From positions 44,715,415-44,779,414 of the forward strand of contig OX326961.1 in the NCBI GenBank assembly GCA_946800325.1: a stretch of DNA of 64,000 nt, read 5' to 3'. The notes beneath the pieces were generated by a model. That model saw only the letters and a program-made list of their open reading frames with translations, was not told where the DNA came from and did no database searches. Positions 1 to 12,169 of this stretch are shown here, in pieces (the stretch's first letter is position 1; every line of letters starts with the position of its first letter). The stretch is from Luzula sylvatica. Lineage: Eukaryota; Streptophyta; Magnoliopsida; Poales; Juncaceae. The translations under genes were made by a program, and so were the position numbers.

Positions 1-398
1 TTTACCTTTGTCTCCACATACATTTTACCTATTAAAATGGTAAATCTTCAAATATTTCCTTGAAGTTTGGAAACTATAGTGTACTTGGTTCATAATATTC
101 TGACCATGAGAAGAAATTCCAAGACAATAATACAAATAATTTTCAGAAAAAATGATCACACATTACAAAGAAAACAATCTTAAATAAGAAAGGAAATTCA
201 TGGCATAACTCTCAAGGAATTCTATATTTGTAGAATACCTTGAGGGTTATATCATGACAAAAGCTTCTCATTGACTAATATTAAACTTACTACAACCATT
301 CCAAGTCCTCAAAATAATAAACACTTCAACTTAACAACAACCCAAAACCCTAACCTCGCATGCTTCTAAAACCCTAAACCCTAACATTTACACAAACC
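1..398. other. 3' flank of IRK-like gene, telobox-like repeats
   Basis: No gene seen. This is the region downstream of the minus-strand receptor kinase stop codon. Four AAACCCTAA units lie between about 345 and 403, and the last overlaps the stop codon. They match the plant telobox (interstitial telomere-like) motif. The remainder is AT-rich and probably holds the 3' UTR and poly(A) signals, which I cannot place. Confidence 0.5.
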
Positions 399-3300
399 CT
401 AACTTATCTCCGCATCGGGACTATCTTGAGGACACCTAATCAACTCCAAAATATTCACAACTTCCTCCATATCAGGCCGATTAGACGGTACTTGAGAGGT
501 ACAAACCAACCCTAATTTCACAACAGGTACGGCTTCTTCAACAGGGAACTTGCCACCCAATCTCTCATCAACACACTCCTCGACTCTCCCCTCATCCAAC
601 CCACTACGCACAAAGTCGCACAACACCACCACATCGTCCTCCAAATACTCCACAGGCCTCTTCCCGGTCAGGATCTCGAGAACCAGGATTCCAAATCCAT
701 ACACGTCACATTTCTCTGTTATCTTAACCGCTCTACACGCAAATTCAGGGGCCATGTAACCCAAAGCACTCTGAATTTTACTACTCAACACGTATCGATC
801 CAACATTGGCAATAATTTCGCCAATCCATAATCCCCAATTCTCGCCTCTAACGAAGAATCGAGCAAAATGTTACTCGATTTTAAATTATAGTGTATCACG
901 CCGTGTCTATGCAAGTGGGCCAAACTTCTTGCTATCGACAATATAATATCGAAACGGTCTTTCCAAGTTAAACAATTCGTATCGGTGCTTATTTCATGTA
1001 AATGTTTATGCAAATTGCCTCCCGAAATAAAATCGTAAATTAAGAGCTGAAGAGAAGGGGTCCAATAATACCCTCTTAAAGAAATCAAATTTCTGTGTTT
1101 TATTTTTCCCAATAATTTCACTTCTCTCTCGAAATCCTCTTGAGATTTGACCAGGCTCGAAACGGTCAATTTTTTAATCGCAACGGGTTGACCGTCTCTT
1201 AATTGGGTCTTATAAACGGATCCAAACCCGCCTCGTCCAAGCTCGCAATCTTTGTTCAATAATGCATGAGATCCAGCACTGAATTCCGGATCCGACCCGT
1301 TAAACATGACCAATTTACCCGAATTAATATCTGTCGTTGGAGAATTACTAAAATACCCTTCGGATAAATCAACTGCCACGTCAGCATTCGACGGGCTGCT
1401 CGTTCGAACCCTAAAATTCAACAACATGACGGTAATTACCCCAATTGTGATCGTCGCAGCGGCGCCAATTGCAATTAGAGTCGAAATGCTAAGAATAATT
1501 CGCTTGTGGTGAAAGCTCGTGGAGATATTGGATTGAGGAGAGTAATTAGGGCCTGAAGAATTAGGGTTTAGGACGAGGGGTTTGGGGAGTACAGCTGGAC
1601 AGGATTTCTTGACGAGGGACCCGCAGAGAGAAGGGTTGTCGGAGATAGAGGAGAAAGGGATCGAGTCGAAGAAGGTTCCGGAAGGAATGTCTCCTGAGAG
1701 GAGATTGTGCGAGACGTTGAAGGCGAGAAGGTGAGCGAGGTTCGAGAAGTTTTTGGGGATCGAACCAGTTAGTTTGTTTTGGGCGAGATTTAGGGTTTCG
1801 AGATTCATTAGGGTTGATAGGGTTTGAGGAATTGGACCCTTTAGGCTGTTCTGTGATAAATCCCTGTAAAGATAATTATTAAAATAAAAAGAATAATTAA
1901 CTATTTTGTTTTGATTAGAATAGCTGGAATAAGTACTAAATAAAAGGACACTATTTTGTTGTTAATATTATTGTCCAATAATGGTACTATAACTAGGAAC
2001 ATATGACTAAAAGGTAGATCAATACAAATCCAATCACAAAACTACAAAAAGTTAGTAGTGAATGAAATTGAAAAAGGAAAAAAAGAAGAAGAAGAATAAC
2101 TTACAGAGAAGTGAGGGAATAACAATTCCCTAGCTGAGCTGGAATTTCTCCCGTGAGAGAATTTTGCGCTAGTCTTAAATCCTTCAAAGAATCTGCGTCT
2201 CCAATTTCCATCGGTACGGTACCGTTAAACCCGTTTGCAGTCAAATCAAGCGTTTCCAGGGATTTCAAACTCCCGAAACTAGCCGGCACAGAACCGGACA
2301 AGGAATTCCAGGAAAAGTTTAAATATTGCACGGCTTGAAGCTTTGAAACCGCACTCGGAATCCCTCCCGATAATGCGTTGCTCGACAAATCCATAACTTG
2401 GATTGACGGATTTGCGTTTCCAGGAACTGGAATTCCGCCACTCAGAAGATTATCTGAAAGCGAAACCCTTTGCAAACCGAGTTGATAAATCCAGGAAGGG
2501 AGATTACCGGTTAGAGAGTTCCAACTAAAATCCACTTCTTGTAGATTCGTGCACATTGAAATCGACAAAGGCGCGTTTCCGGTAAATCCGTTTCCAGAGA
2601 GTTTCAGCACTTTCAAGGAAATCAAATTCCCGAGCGAGCTCGGGATATCCCCGGAAAATTTATTCCAGGATAAATCCAGAGTCTCTAATTCCGTCATTTC
2701 TCCAATCCATGAAGGCATTTCGCCAGAAATCGAGTTACTTCTTAAACTCAAGTAACTACAAGTGGAAAGCTTTTTCAAGGAATCTGGTAATCCATCTGAA
2801 ATTAAATTATCAGAAAAATCAATGGATTTTAAAAGCAAACACTCGCCAATATCTTCTGGAAGCTTCCCAGTTAATTTATTCCCTCTTAGATTAATACTCC
2901 TTAGGTTGAACATTTTGCTAATTCCGAATGGAATATCTCCAGTTAGTTTATTTTTAGAAAAATCGAGGTTTCTTAAAGCATTTAATGCCCAAATCCCACT
3001 CGGGAAAGAACCTGAAACCTGATTTCCTGACAGGTTGAGTTCTGCAAGCGTCGAACAAGAGCCCACATTTTTGGGCACATCGCCTAAAATCATGTTGTTT
3101 GCCAAGTTGATGTATCTAATCGACCTACATTGTTCGAAATATGAATCGGGTATTGATCCGGTAAAACCGTTTTGGCTCAAATCGAGCAATTCGAGGTTTT
3201 CGAGGTTTAAAAAGTCGGGGTTTAACGGACCGGAGAAGTTATTCTTAGAAAGATCCAAGCTTTGGAGAGAATCCAACTGTAAGAGGCCTCGGCCGAGCTT

Positions 3301-3558
3301 GCCGGACAGCGAGAGACCCGACAAGGTAAGACCGACAACTCGGTTCGACTTAGGGTCGCATTTAATGCAAGCCCAATTGCATGGGTCGGAGTCATCTTCG
3401 TTCCAAGAAGAAAGCTTCGAGTAGGGGTCGATAATATCAGCCTTGAACACTATTAAACCAAGCACGTCGTCGTTAATGGCGGATGGCTTGGTAGAGTGAG
3501 CCAGAAAAGGTACGACAAACACGAAGAACAAGAGAAAAAATGGAAAACGAGGAAGCAT
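399..3558 (-). CDS. IRK: LRR receptor-like kinase, IRK type (LRR-VII), two exons
   Basis: Plasma-membrane receptor kinase, complete. Exon 1 is 3558-2105 and exon 2 is 1863-399, separated by a 241-bp GT/AG intron (2104-1864). The spliced protein is 972 residues, close to the length of Arabidopsis IRK. In order: signal peptide (about 1-22), an N-terminal LRR cap with a paired-cysteine motif, about 20 leucine-rich repeats continuing in frame across the splice, a membrane segment at about 607-633, then a kinase domain with glycine loop GRGGFG (694-699) and the ATP-binding lysine (about 715). The catalytic loop reads HYN instead of HRD (809-811) and the DFG position reads DYG (829-831). This is the atypical pattern known in IRK-type kinases, so activity may be weak or absent. 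The juxtamembrane and kinase segments (SGKLVMF, LLPMLDRYVLSSKIQSALGY) match IRK better than its relative PXC2. Family call is firm; orthology is inferred. Confidence 0.93.
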
Positions 3559-4200
3559 TTTACCGTTGCTCCCTCTAGAACTTGTCAGCGTTACAACTAA
3601 GAATAGAGTAAAAGAAAGGAAATTGTAGTAGCATGGGTTTGCTCTTGTTTTTGGTTGGTTTTGTTTTGTATTTTTGGAGGGGAAAGGTGAAAAGAGAGAG
3701 AGAGGAGAGAGGGAGAATATATTGGGAAGAGAGGAAGAAGAGAGAGGAGAGAGGGCTTCTCAAAAGAAGCAAGAAGAATGAATGAAAGCTCACGGAGTAT
3801 TGAGCAACGCCGTCGTGTTTTATCGCTCAAAGTTTACCTAGACTCGGTGTACCGTTAACTCTTTCGCATTAGATTATTCACAACCTGTAGACCAATGCTT
3901 GGGAAAAAAATATCAGGGAAATGGGGGCTGTGCTACTGGACGGTTCAGATTTGTTGAGAGGAGAATAAACGGATGGATATGGGGGTGGAGTTGAACGTTT
4001 GGACTGGGTAGTCAGCCGTCAGGTTAAAAGAGGAAAAGATAGCGGGATTCACGGGGAAGAGATGGATGAAGGTTCACGGGACACGTGGCACGCATCCCAG
4101 CGAGAGCTTCGCTGTCACTGTTTTTGGACTGTTGGATAAACAGTTTATTAGTTACACGGACCACGTAGATGCTCGTGCCACAGCAAAGTTGGGATTTATT
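3559..4200 (-). promoter_or_regulatory. Probable 5' leader and promoter of the IRK-like gene
   Basis: On the minus strand this is a pyrimidine-rich (CT-rich) leader between about 3,600 and 3,790, typical of plant 5' UTRs. A TATATT-like element lies near 3,716-3,722. No start codon here extends the receptor frame. Transcription start is not determinable by eye. Confidence 0.4.
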
Positions 4201-5344
4201 GAGTGGGGTTGCAGGGACTGATTGTCTTTGTGTTTCTAAAAAGAATGGAAATGAGAACATATGTGTGCATCAAGTATCGTGCTTTTCTTTTTTCTTTTTT
4301 CTTTTCTGAAAGCCATTACTGTTACAGTGTTACTGACAGTAAATTTAAATTCACAGATATTGTCAAATATATTTTCAATTTTTTTTAGGATGTATCGAAA
4401 AAGTCATTTTTTTTTATAAAATTAAGGGCTTGTGTGGTGGGGTTGCTCGAATTTGAGAGGAACGTGAAAATAAATTAAATCCATCATTTCAATATTTTAA
4501 ACATTATTATAAATTTGATACAAATATATAAATTTATGTTTGATTTGAAATTTATATTTGATTAATTAATTCTATAAATTTATGATCGAATTATGTGGTC
4601 ATATCATTACTCGGATTATTTTAACATTCCAACTATCAATAGATATAAAATATTGCTCGACCATTTCATTTTATAAAAATAATTTATTTATTTGCGTGCA
4701 TGACATATCATTCTAATTTTATTTTATTTTTGATAAAAATAATATTATTTAATTCGAACGGTACGTTTTTTAGTTCAACTTTTGATAACATTATTTGTTG
4801 AATACTTCTTATTTTCAAGTTCTTTTTTTCTTCTTAGTCAGGTGCAGAAGATTAGATAAGAATATAGATATACCTTTACCAAATAAGAAATACTTTTATA
4901 CTATATTATAATGAATTATACAAATTTTTGTTAATAACAAATTTCATAAAACTGCAACATAGTAAAAAAAATTCTTCTACTATATATTCTAATTCTTTTT
5001 AATTATCCAGGTTTAACTAAAACCAAATTATGAAAATTTTACTAGTCAAGTTCGAGTATGATTTCTTTTATAATGTACCAACACACAACATTCAACCCAA
5101 ATAAACAAAACAAAAAAACAAAAAAAAAAATCCTATAAAAAAAGTACAATTTACCAATCCTATTCTCAACTAAACAAATAAATGTAAAAATACCAACTTA
5201 TCATAATACAGCACCACAAGTTGGTAAAATGCAAGGCCAATGGGTGAAGGAAAATAAAATATCTCAATATAAGATTTTGCAATTTAGACCTTCATAATCC
5301 CAAGCTTGCAATATATAATCCCTAGGATATTTGCATTTTCAACC
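4201..5344. other. AT-rich intergenic DNA
   Basis: No gene, repeat structure or RNA gene seen. The right end, from about 5,200, should hold the 3' UTR of the vacuolar sorting receptor gene, which ends at 5,345 on the minus strand. Short ORFs here lack codon bias or homology that I recognise. Confidence 0.5.
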
Positions 5345-8159
5345 TCACAACTCAATATCAGCATGTTGAACCCTATTACCTCCTTCTCCTTGACTTTCAA
5401 GAGGCATGTATTGCGCCATTATCGCTCTTATCTCCGAATCCATGTAACTCTACACATCACAACAACACAATTAAACAAAAATAAAATAAAATAAAATGAA
5501 ATAATAAATAATAAGATTGAAGGGTAGAGAAGTAATTTTACCCTTAGTCGATATTTATAAACCGCATAAGCACCGGCTCCAGCTACAGCAAGACCGAGGA
5601 AAATAACCCATAAAAATCCCCATCCCACTTTAGCAGCCTCTTGATCTAATCATAAAAAAATAATTAATTAATCAATTAATTAAACCAATTAAATAAACGA
5701 AACGAGACGAATTTGGCTTACTAATGCAAGTGTCGTGTTCTCGAATGTACAGGAGATCTCCAGTGCAGCTACAGTCATAACTGCCAAATGTGTTTGTACA
5801 CTGACAATCTTTGCATTGGCATGCCGTCTCCTCCTTGCACTCATCGATATCTACAATAAAAAAAACAATTCAAAATATATAATTTATTCATACAATATAC
5901 CATTCTGTACTTGTGTAATACCTTCGCATGTGCTGACTCCGTCGCCTTTAAAACCAGACGGACACTTGCATCCTTGAGACTTTTCAGTCTGTTACATTTC
6001 AAGAAATTTTAATTTAGTGATTAAATTAAAAAATAATAATAATAATTAAAAATTAGACAAAATTATTTTTTTGGACTTACTAAGCAAGCAGAGAAGGTTT
6101 TGCCGTCCTTGGTTGAATTCCAACATCCTCCATTGTTAATTCCACATCTTCCCAATCCAGATGCTAAAATAAATAAATTACAAATTGAAAATTTTATTTA
6201 TCAAGGGAATTATTCAAAAAACACCTTAAATTTCTCAAATTTATAATCAAATTATGTACCTTTGCATTCTGTGTATCCGTCGCCGCTGAATTTGACGCCT
6301 TGTACGACTGGACATTCACACACTCTTCCTCTAAAAGTATCCTTTTAAATAATAAAAAAATTCCTTAATTATTATCAATTATTGTTTTTATTTTGTTTAA
6401 ATGGGTGGAATGTAGGGGCTTTTACGTAAATTTGTCTGCTATTTATACCTTGCATGCAGTGGCGTTATTAGACTCGTCTTGCCAGCAACCCCCGTTGTTA
6501 TCCATACACTCGTTCGTTTCAATTTCTGAAATAAATCATGATAAATATTAAAATTTAAATAAAAAAACATAAATATATAATTAAAATTATTTGAAATTCG
6601 AAGAAATTAGTTTACCTTCGCTGAGACAAACAGATGGTTCGGTAGTCTCTTCAAAACCCGAACAAATCGCTTTGAGCACCGCACTTTTATCCAATTTACC
6701 TAATAACACGAAAATATATTCATCGTAATATAATTATATCCCATATGGTACCACACAAAATAGAATACTGTACAGAAAATTATCTACCTCGATACTGTTT
6801 ATTATTTATCACAAGCGTGGGCAAAATCGTCACGTCGCCTCTCGTCCCTTTTCCAATCTACAAACCAAAAATCATAAAAATCAAACAAACAAATAAATTC
6901 AAACAAAATTAAATTCAACCAATTCAAACCTGAGAATCTTGTTCGGCTTTAAGCACGGGGTTCTCAGCATCGGCCTCGGCATCCCCAATACACTCCTTCA
7001 TTTTCTTCATATCAAACCCTAAAATAAAACATCACAAAAACCATAATTAATAACATTTTTTAAAAATATTAAATTAAATTAATTAACCGAACAAACCTAA
7101 TGAAGTGGCAACTTGATCGGCACAATCAGAAGTATACTTCTTATCCTTCATGGGACACCTCGTGGCGAAATCAGTAACATAATCCCACCAAACCCACGGC
7201 TTTCCCGTCTCGTTCGCCACCTTGAACGCACACAACTGGTACAAGTTCTGTACCACCACGTCCTTACCATCGTACCCGGTACCAAAATCCTCTTCTGGAT
7301 CAGGAGCGCAGTACCGTCCTTTATTTATGCACTGACTCTTGCATTGTTTGCTGAGTATGAACGCTTCGGGACAGTACCACGTGATGTAATGAGGGGTAAA
7401 TTGGGTATATCCTTTTTTTTCTAATGTTTGGGCTATGGCTTTGAAGTTGGTGATGAAGTCTATCTGCATGTCGCATTTGGATCCGCACTCGTCGTTGCTG
7501 TTCGTCCAGAATTCGTACTCGACGCGCTCGTCAGGGTGAGGGAGGGATTCTCTCCAGTCGAGGATTATGCTCACCATGTCTCCAGTCTCCAGTGCTTTTT
7601 TGAAACTGTCTCCGAGCTTTTTCGTGATGAGGACTGAGGGGATGGTTATGTTTGCGATGAATTCTGACGAGGCGCCGCCTTCATCGGGGGTATCCATTGT
7701 AATTAACTGCTCTATTCTGTCGTCTACTACTAGTATTGCTGCGGCTCCTCCGTTTTGCGCGTTCCACGCCTTTGTAGTGAAATAGCAATCTAATCAAAGA
7801 GAGTGTTAATCTTCGAATGATTCGATTTGATATAGTTTGTGAAAGATGAAAGATTTGTGTTACGTACCGCCTCGATCGACGAGGAGGAAAACAGGGAGGC
7901 TGCCAGGCTTGGATTGGAAACCGAGATCAAATTCAGAGAAGCTCTTGCAAGCTTTTTGATCGGATTTGGGGTAAAAGACGGAGCCGTGCATGGTGCCACC
8001 GTATTGAGGGATCCCGAAATTTCCAATTGCACATTCGTACACGTCTTTCAAGGATTTCGGTGAAGTAACTCTCAAGCTATTCTTCTCCACATTGAATTTC
8101 GCCATTGCAACTTTTAACATACACACGACCCATATCGAAAGCAACAGCTTTCCTTTCAT
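5345..8159 (-). CDS. VSR: Vacuolar sorting receptor, 12 exons (VSR copy 1)
   Basis: Type I membrane receptor that carries soluble cargo between Golgi or trans-Golgi network and the vacuolar route. Exons on the minus strand, all with GT/AG borders and matching phases: 8159-7868, 7789-7097, 7018-6930, 6857-6788, 6699-6616, 6525-6449, 6341-6260, 6163-6081, 5988-5922, 5850-5722, 5645-5542, 5449-5345. Spliced protein is 624 residues, the usual VSR length. Order: signal peptide (about 1-20), protease-associated domain, cysteine-rich central lumenal domain, EGF-like repeats ending in a calcium-binding type (DIDEC), membrane helix at about 565-585, and a cytosolic tail with the tyrosine sorting signal YMPL (604-607). 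I start at 8,159 because it gives a clean signal peptide; an upstream in-frame Met at 8,222 would add 21 residues before it. The VSR subclass is not certain. Confidence 0.95.
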
Positions 8160-8530
8160 TTTTGTCCGAATTCGAGCGACGCTGATGAAAAATAAGGAAA
8201 ATTGGATCTCTTCAACGGACACCTAGATCAAAACTCAATCTTTCCTACAAATTAAACACAATTAGAGAAACCAAGAAAGTTCAGTTTACACAAATAGAAA
8301 TTCAAGACAAAGAATCCGAATAAGGAAAAACAACTAAAATCAGACATACCCGAAATCCAGAAAAAAAAAACTTCCTCAAAAACGATTAACGAGAGCTTAA
8401 TTCGAATAATTAATCCAATTCAGAAAGACAAAGTGCGTCAATAAACTCAATTTATGATCCTTTGCGTGCCCAAAAACAGAAAAGATCTAAAAAGGCGAGA
8501 GGGAGATGCGTGCAGAACTGAGAAGCTTCG
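8160..8530 (-). promoter_or_regulatory. 5' leader of VSR copy 1 with a possible leader intron
   Basis: On the minus strand a donor-like GGGTATGT occurs near 8,350 and an acceptor-like TTTGTAG near 8,245, so the 5' UTR may contain a short intron. AT-rich promoter sequence follows to the right. Evidence is splice-site shape only. Confidence 0.35.
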
Positions 8531-9770
8531 TCTAACTAATATTTTTTTGTTTGTTACAATGACTTTGAGTTTTCTTCTTTATTAAGGCGCTAAAAGATAA
8601 ATGGAAAACTTGCCTTGCTGATACATGTCATATTTTCTTATACAACCCCGAAAACTCCATAAATATGCCATTATTTCTCATTGTTTCAGAAAAAAGCAGG
8701 ATTCAATAAATATTTTGAGTTTTATATGGGTATAAATAGAAATGATCCATTGAATAAGAAGGCTTTTAGTATTTCCATGAGGAAGAACGTTCGAGTCAAT
8801 GAGAGATATGAACCGTTGGATTGAGATCGTGTGATAGATAAGCGACGATAGATTCAAAGTCAATGATGAAACTAATACCGCAAAAGTTGCCTCCAGGATT
8901 TGGATTTAAGCTTTGTATTAACTATTTATTTATTTAATTTATTATTATTATTATTTTCTGTACTATTTTTTTTCTAGTGTAAGATTTGTTGAGACGAGAA
9001 TAAATAAACTGAATTATATCTAGATATTTATTTCGAGTGTGAATTTTTTTTGAGGTAATTTATAGAGTGATAATATTTGAGGATTAGGTGTGGTTAACAA
9101 CCATTCATTGTGATTGGCTGGGTTGGTGGGATTTAATCAGATTTTTGTTGGTCAATTTTTATTTTCGCATGTGATTCGTTGAAAAAAATATTAGTTTTTT
9201 TTTTTTTTTTTTTTTTTTTTGATGATATTGCCCGTAGGCCAAAAAAAAAAATATTAGTTGATTAAAATTTAGTTATATCTGATTTATTTTCATTATAGTT
9301 ACCTTTTTAAATCAATTCATTTTCATATCACTATTTGATTGCTCAATTCTTGCTGCTAAACAAGAAATCTTACATATGAATTTAAAATGCAAATATTAGT
9401 GAAATAAGGAAAGCATGTTATTTGATACATGAATGCAAATGGGTTTGAAAGCACCGTATAATTATGAAAAATTGTTTGATACATGACTCTGATTTTTGAT
9501 TAGTTTGGTGGTCAATTCCAAGAAATCAACTCCAATTTCAAAAGAACAAACTAAATTTGACACGGCCGAAGGAATTCAATTCAAAAAACATTTTGTCCAT
9601 TCAATGAAAAGGAAATTTCAAATACTCAAAATGGGCTTAAAAAGCCCAAAAAGAACGAATGAGTTTCAAGGATACAATGTTATTAGAGTTAAACATCCTT
9701 ATTTCATCTCTCAATTGAGACAATTCGAGATAACTAAGCGAAAATAAATTAATTAACAAAAAGTTGCAAA
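8531..9770. other. Intergenic AT-rich DNA between the tandem VSR copies
   Basis: No supported gene. The open frame at 9,496-9,747 has no recognisable domain and I do not call it. A short poly(A)-type insertion at 9,195-9,240 is listed separately. Confidence 0.45.
9195..9240 (-). mobile_element. Tiny poly(A)-tailed retro-insertion (SINE/LINE 3' end?)
   Basis: Read on the minus strand, a 20-base segment (GGCCTACGGGCAATATCATC) is followed by a run of A. The block is flanked on both sides by the same sequence, AAAAATATTAGTT, at about 9,184-9,196 and 9,247-9,259. A poly(A) tract plus direct flanking repeats is the signature of target-primed retroposition. The body is too short to classify. Confidence 0.4.
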
Positions 9771-9773
9771 AAT

Positions 9774-9827
9774 TTAGGCCTCTGGTTCAGGTTTGTCAAT
9801 GAAGGTCTTCTTAATCCAATCAAAAGG
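9774..9827 (-). pseudogene. Orphan 3'-terminal exon of an unidentified gene
   Basis: On the minus strand a good acceptor (TTTTGTGCAG) precedes an 18-codon frame, PFDWIKKTFIDKPEPEA then stop. A good donor (CAG then GTATTG) sits at 10,444/10,443, so a last intron of about 615 bp is plausible. The sequence right of that donor becomes VSR intron within a few bases, so the upstream exons of this gene are absent. I do not recognise the protein. Chance is possible. Confidence 0.25.
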
Positions 9828-10613
9828 CTGCACAAAAGAATCGAAATTTAAACAGTTAAATAACATTTAATTATTTATGGAAAATAAATGGTCAAGAGAA
9901 AGAAAAAAAAAGGTGCAAAATCTCTTTAATTTTACCGAATTTAACATAATCAAGAATTATACTTATTTTCAATGTTATTGTTTAAGCTATAAGGGAGCAA
10001 CTTAAAAGAAAAAAGAACCCTAATTCTAGATATTAATAGTATATAATTACAAATATTCATGCTAATTATTTCAGAATTGCATGGTAACTACAATTGTACC
10101 AGCATTTTCTACAAATCCATAAAGCTCGTATTCCAATTATGTTCAAATTATTCCAATTTGGGAGAAATAGGTAGCCATGACAATATTGGAATCAGACTAA
10201 TTCTACCAGTTATTCCGGCATAAAACTGTAATTTTTGGATCTGATATAAAGGTCAATCGATCAATGAAAACAGAATTTTATCTTCTTTTAAATCATAGAT
10301 CTACAGATCGATGCAAAATATGGGCCAAATCAACAGCGAAGTAAAGACGGATTCAAGATTTCTCACTGAATATCATTCGGATTTGAGCAGATCAACCGCA
10401 CAAAAGTTCTAAAAAAAGGAGAGAAAAGAGTTAAATACAATACCTGAACGATCCCATATGGTACCCCACAAAATAGAATACTGTACAGAAAATTATCTAC
10501 CTCGATACTGTTTATTATTTATCACAAGCGTGGGCAAAATCGTCCCGTCACCTCTCGTCCCTTTTCCAATCTACAAACCAAAAATCATAAAAATCAAACT
10601 AACAATAATTAAA

Positions 10614-11651
10614 GGGAAATTTTTAAAAAACCCCCTAACTTTTTTCAATATTCTAAAAAACCCCCTCACTTTTGAGAAACTCCAAAAACCCCCCTAAAAG
10701 TAAACTTTTCTTTCAAAAAACCCCCTCTAGGTGTTAAAATTAACTCTTTTGGTGTTACATTTTTTTTTGGACCAAAATACCCCTCTAGTTTTATAAAATA
10801 TAATTTTGCTAAATAATTTTAGTATTTTTTTATTTTAAAAATTCATAAATATTTCATAATTAATTAATTACATATTAACTCATATAATTATATATCAGTT
10901 TATATATTTACTTTTATATGAATGGTACATTAGATCATATATTTAGAATCAGATTTTTTGCAGATACATGCACTTGTTATGGGGTGAAAATTTCCCTTAA
11001 AAAAATTCATAAATAATTTTTAACATATAATGATTTCACAAAAATAAAATTATTAAATGTTGTGTTTGTATAATTTTAATATTTCATTTATTATTCATGA
11101 AAAACTAACATCAGATAATAATAAAATAAACACCTTGAAAATATACTGAAAGAAAAATATTTCTTTAAACATCTATTTTAATTTTATTTTCGTTCTTCTT
11201 TTATGTATGCTTTTAATAGATTCATGATATTTTAATTTTTAAATATTTGCAAGGTGTTCTTTTAATATTGCTGTTCATCTTATTATTATTTTATGTTATT
11301 TTTTCAATAAAAAGTTATGAAAGTTAAATATATGTAATGTATGGAATATTAAAATTATATAAATATAACATATGAAAATTATTTTTTAAAAATTATTATA
11401 AGCAAAAAAAAAATTAGGACTTTTTTAAAATTAATAGAAATAACAAAAATATTATTTTAATTACTAAATATGTAAAATGAAGGATATTTTGGTCATAAAA
11501 AAATATTTAACACCATCCATAGTTAATTTTAACCCCATAGGGGGGTATTTGAAAATAAAAATTTGGTAGAGGGGTTTTTTTGGAGTTTCCAAAAAGATAG
11601 GGGGTTTTTTAGAATATCCAAAAAAGATAGGGGGTTTTTTGAAAATTTCCC
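10614..11651. mobile_element. 1.04-kb non-autonomous TIR element (MITE-like, 9-bp TSD)
   Basis: Both ends begin GGGAAATTTT when read inward and the terminal inverted repeats stay similar for about 80 bp, with alternating AAAAACCCCC blocks. The element is flanked by ATAATTAAA at 10,605-10,613 and 11,652-11,660. The 9-bp duplication fits the Mutator superfamily. The interior is AT-rich and has no coding frame. It sits in intron 3 of VSR copy 2. Confidence 0.8.
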
Positions 11652-11742
11652 ATAATTAAAAGGCAGATTTTTGTATATACACAAGTTTTAAAATTTTATT
11701 CCCAAAATACACAACCATTCAAAATAATTCCTGAAATACACA

Positions 11743-11920
11743 ATGACGGACTTTGTAACTCCGCCAAATTTAAGAATGACGGCATCCGTAACTCCGTCAT
11801 TTCTTAAGCATTTAAACATCCCCATTAACCTGTCATTGGAAATTAAAAACATTAAAAACATGGCGGCATTTGTAACTCCGCCATGCAGAGAATGGCGGCA
11901 TTTCAAACTCCGCCATTTTT
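11743..11920. repeat. MULE left subterminal palindromes
   Basis: Several imperfect palindromes of about 20 bp of the form GGCGG-CATTTGTAACT-CCGCC, some with GACGG/CCGTC arms, are spaced 20-70 bp apart just inside the left terminal repeat. The same units occur inside the right end (about 62,618-62,755). Clustered subterminal motifs in MULEs are commonly transposase-binding sites; that role is inferred here. Confidence 0.6.
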
Positions 11921-12169
11921 TCCATCTCTATACATCGTCCCTTCCTTCTCTCTTCCTCCATTTTTCTTCTCCCTCTCTCTCTTCTCTCTCTAGGCGATTT
12001 TGAGTAAGGTACGTTTTTTTTGCTATTTTTTGTTGTAAATATTGTTAAAATTCGGTATTATGTGTTATCTAACCAGTGTATGTGTCAATTTTGGTTTTTT
12101 AGGACCGATTTGTGCGAAAAATTGGATTAGGGTTTCGTTTGCTAATCAAGAATTTTCTCCAAACGAAAG

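Noticed and set aside
9496..9747. 83-codon plus-strand frame as a small gene
   Set aside because: No domain, no splice or promoter context, AT-driven composition.
10445..10490. Coding frame LYSILFCGVPYGIVQ upstream of the orphan donor
   Set aside because: The same bases are intron 4 of VSR copy 1, so the frame is coincidental.
9774..10570. Chimeric gene joining VSR exon 4 to the orphan terminal exon
   Set aside because: VSR exon 4 ends in phase 1, so splicing to the orphan exon reads a stop after two codons. The two pieces look like accidental neighbours.
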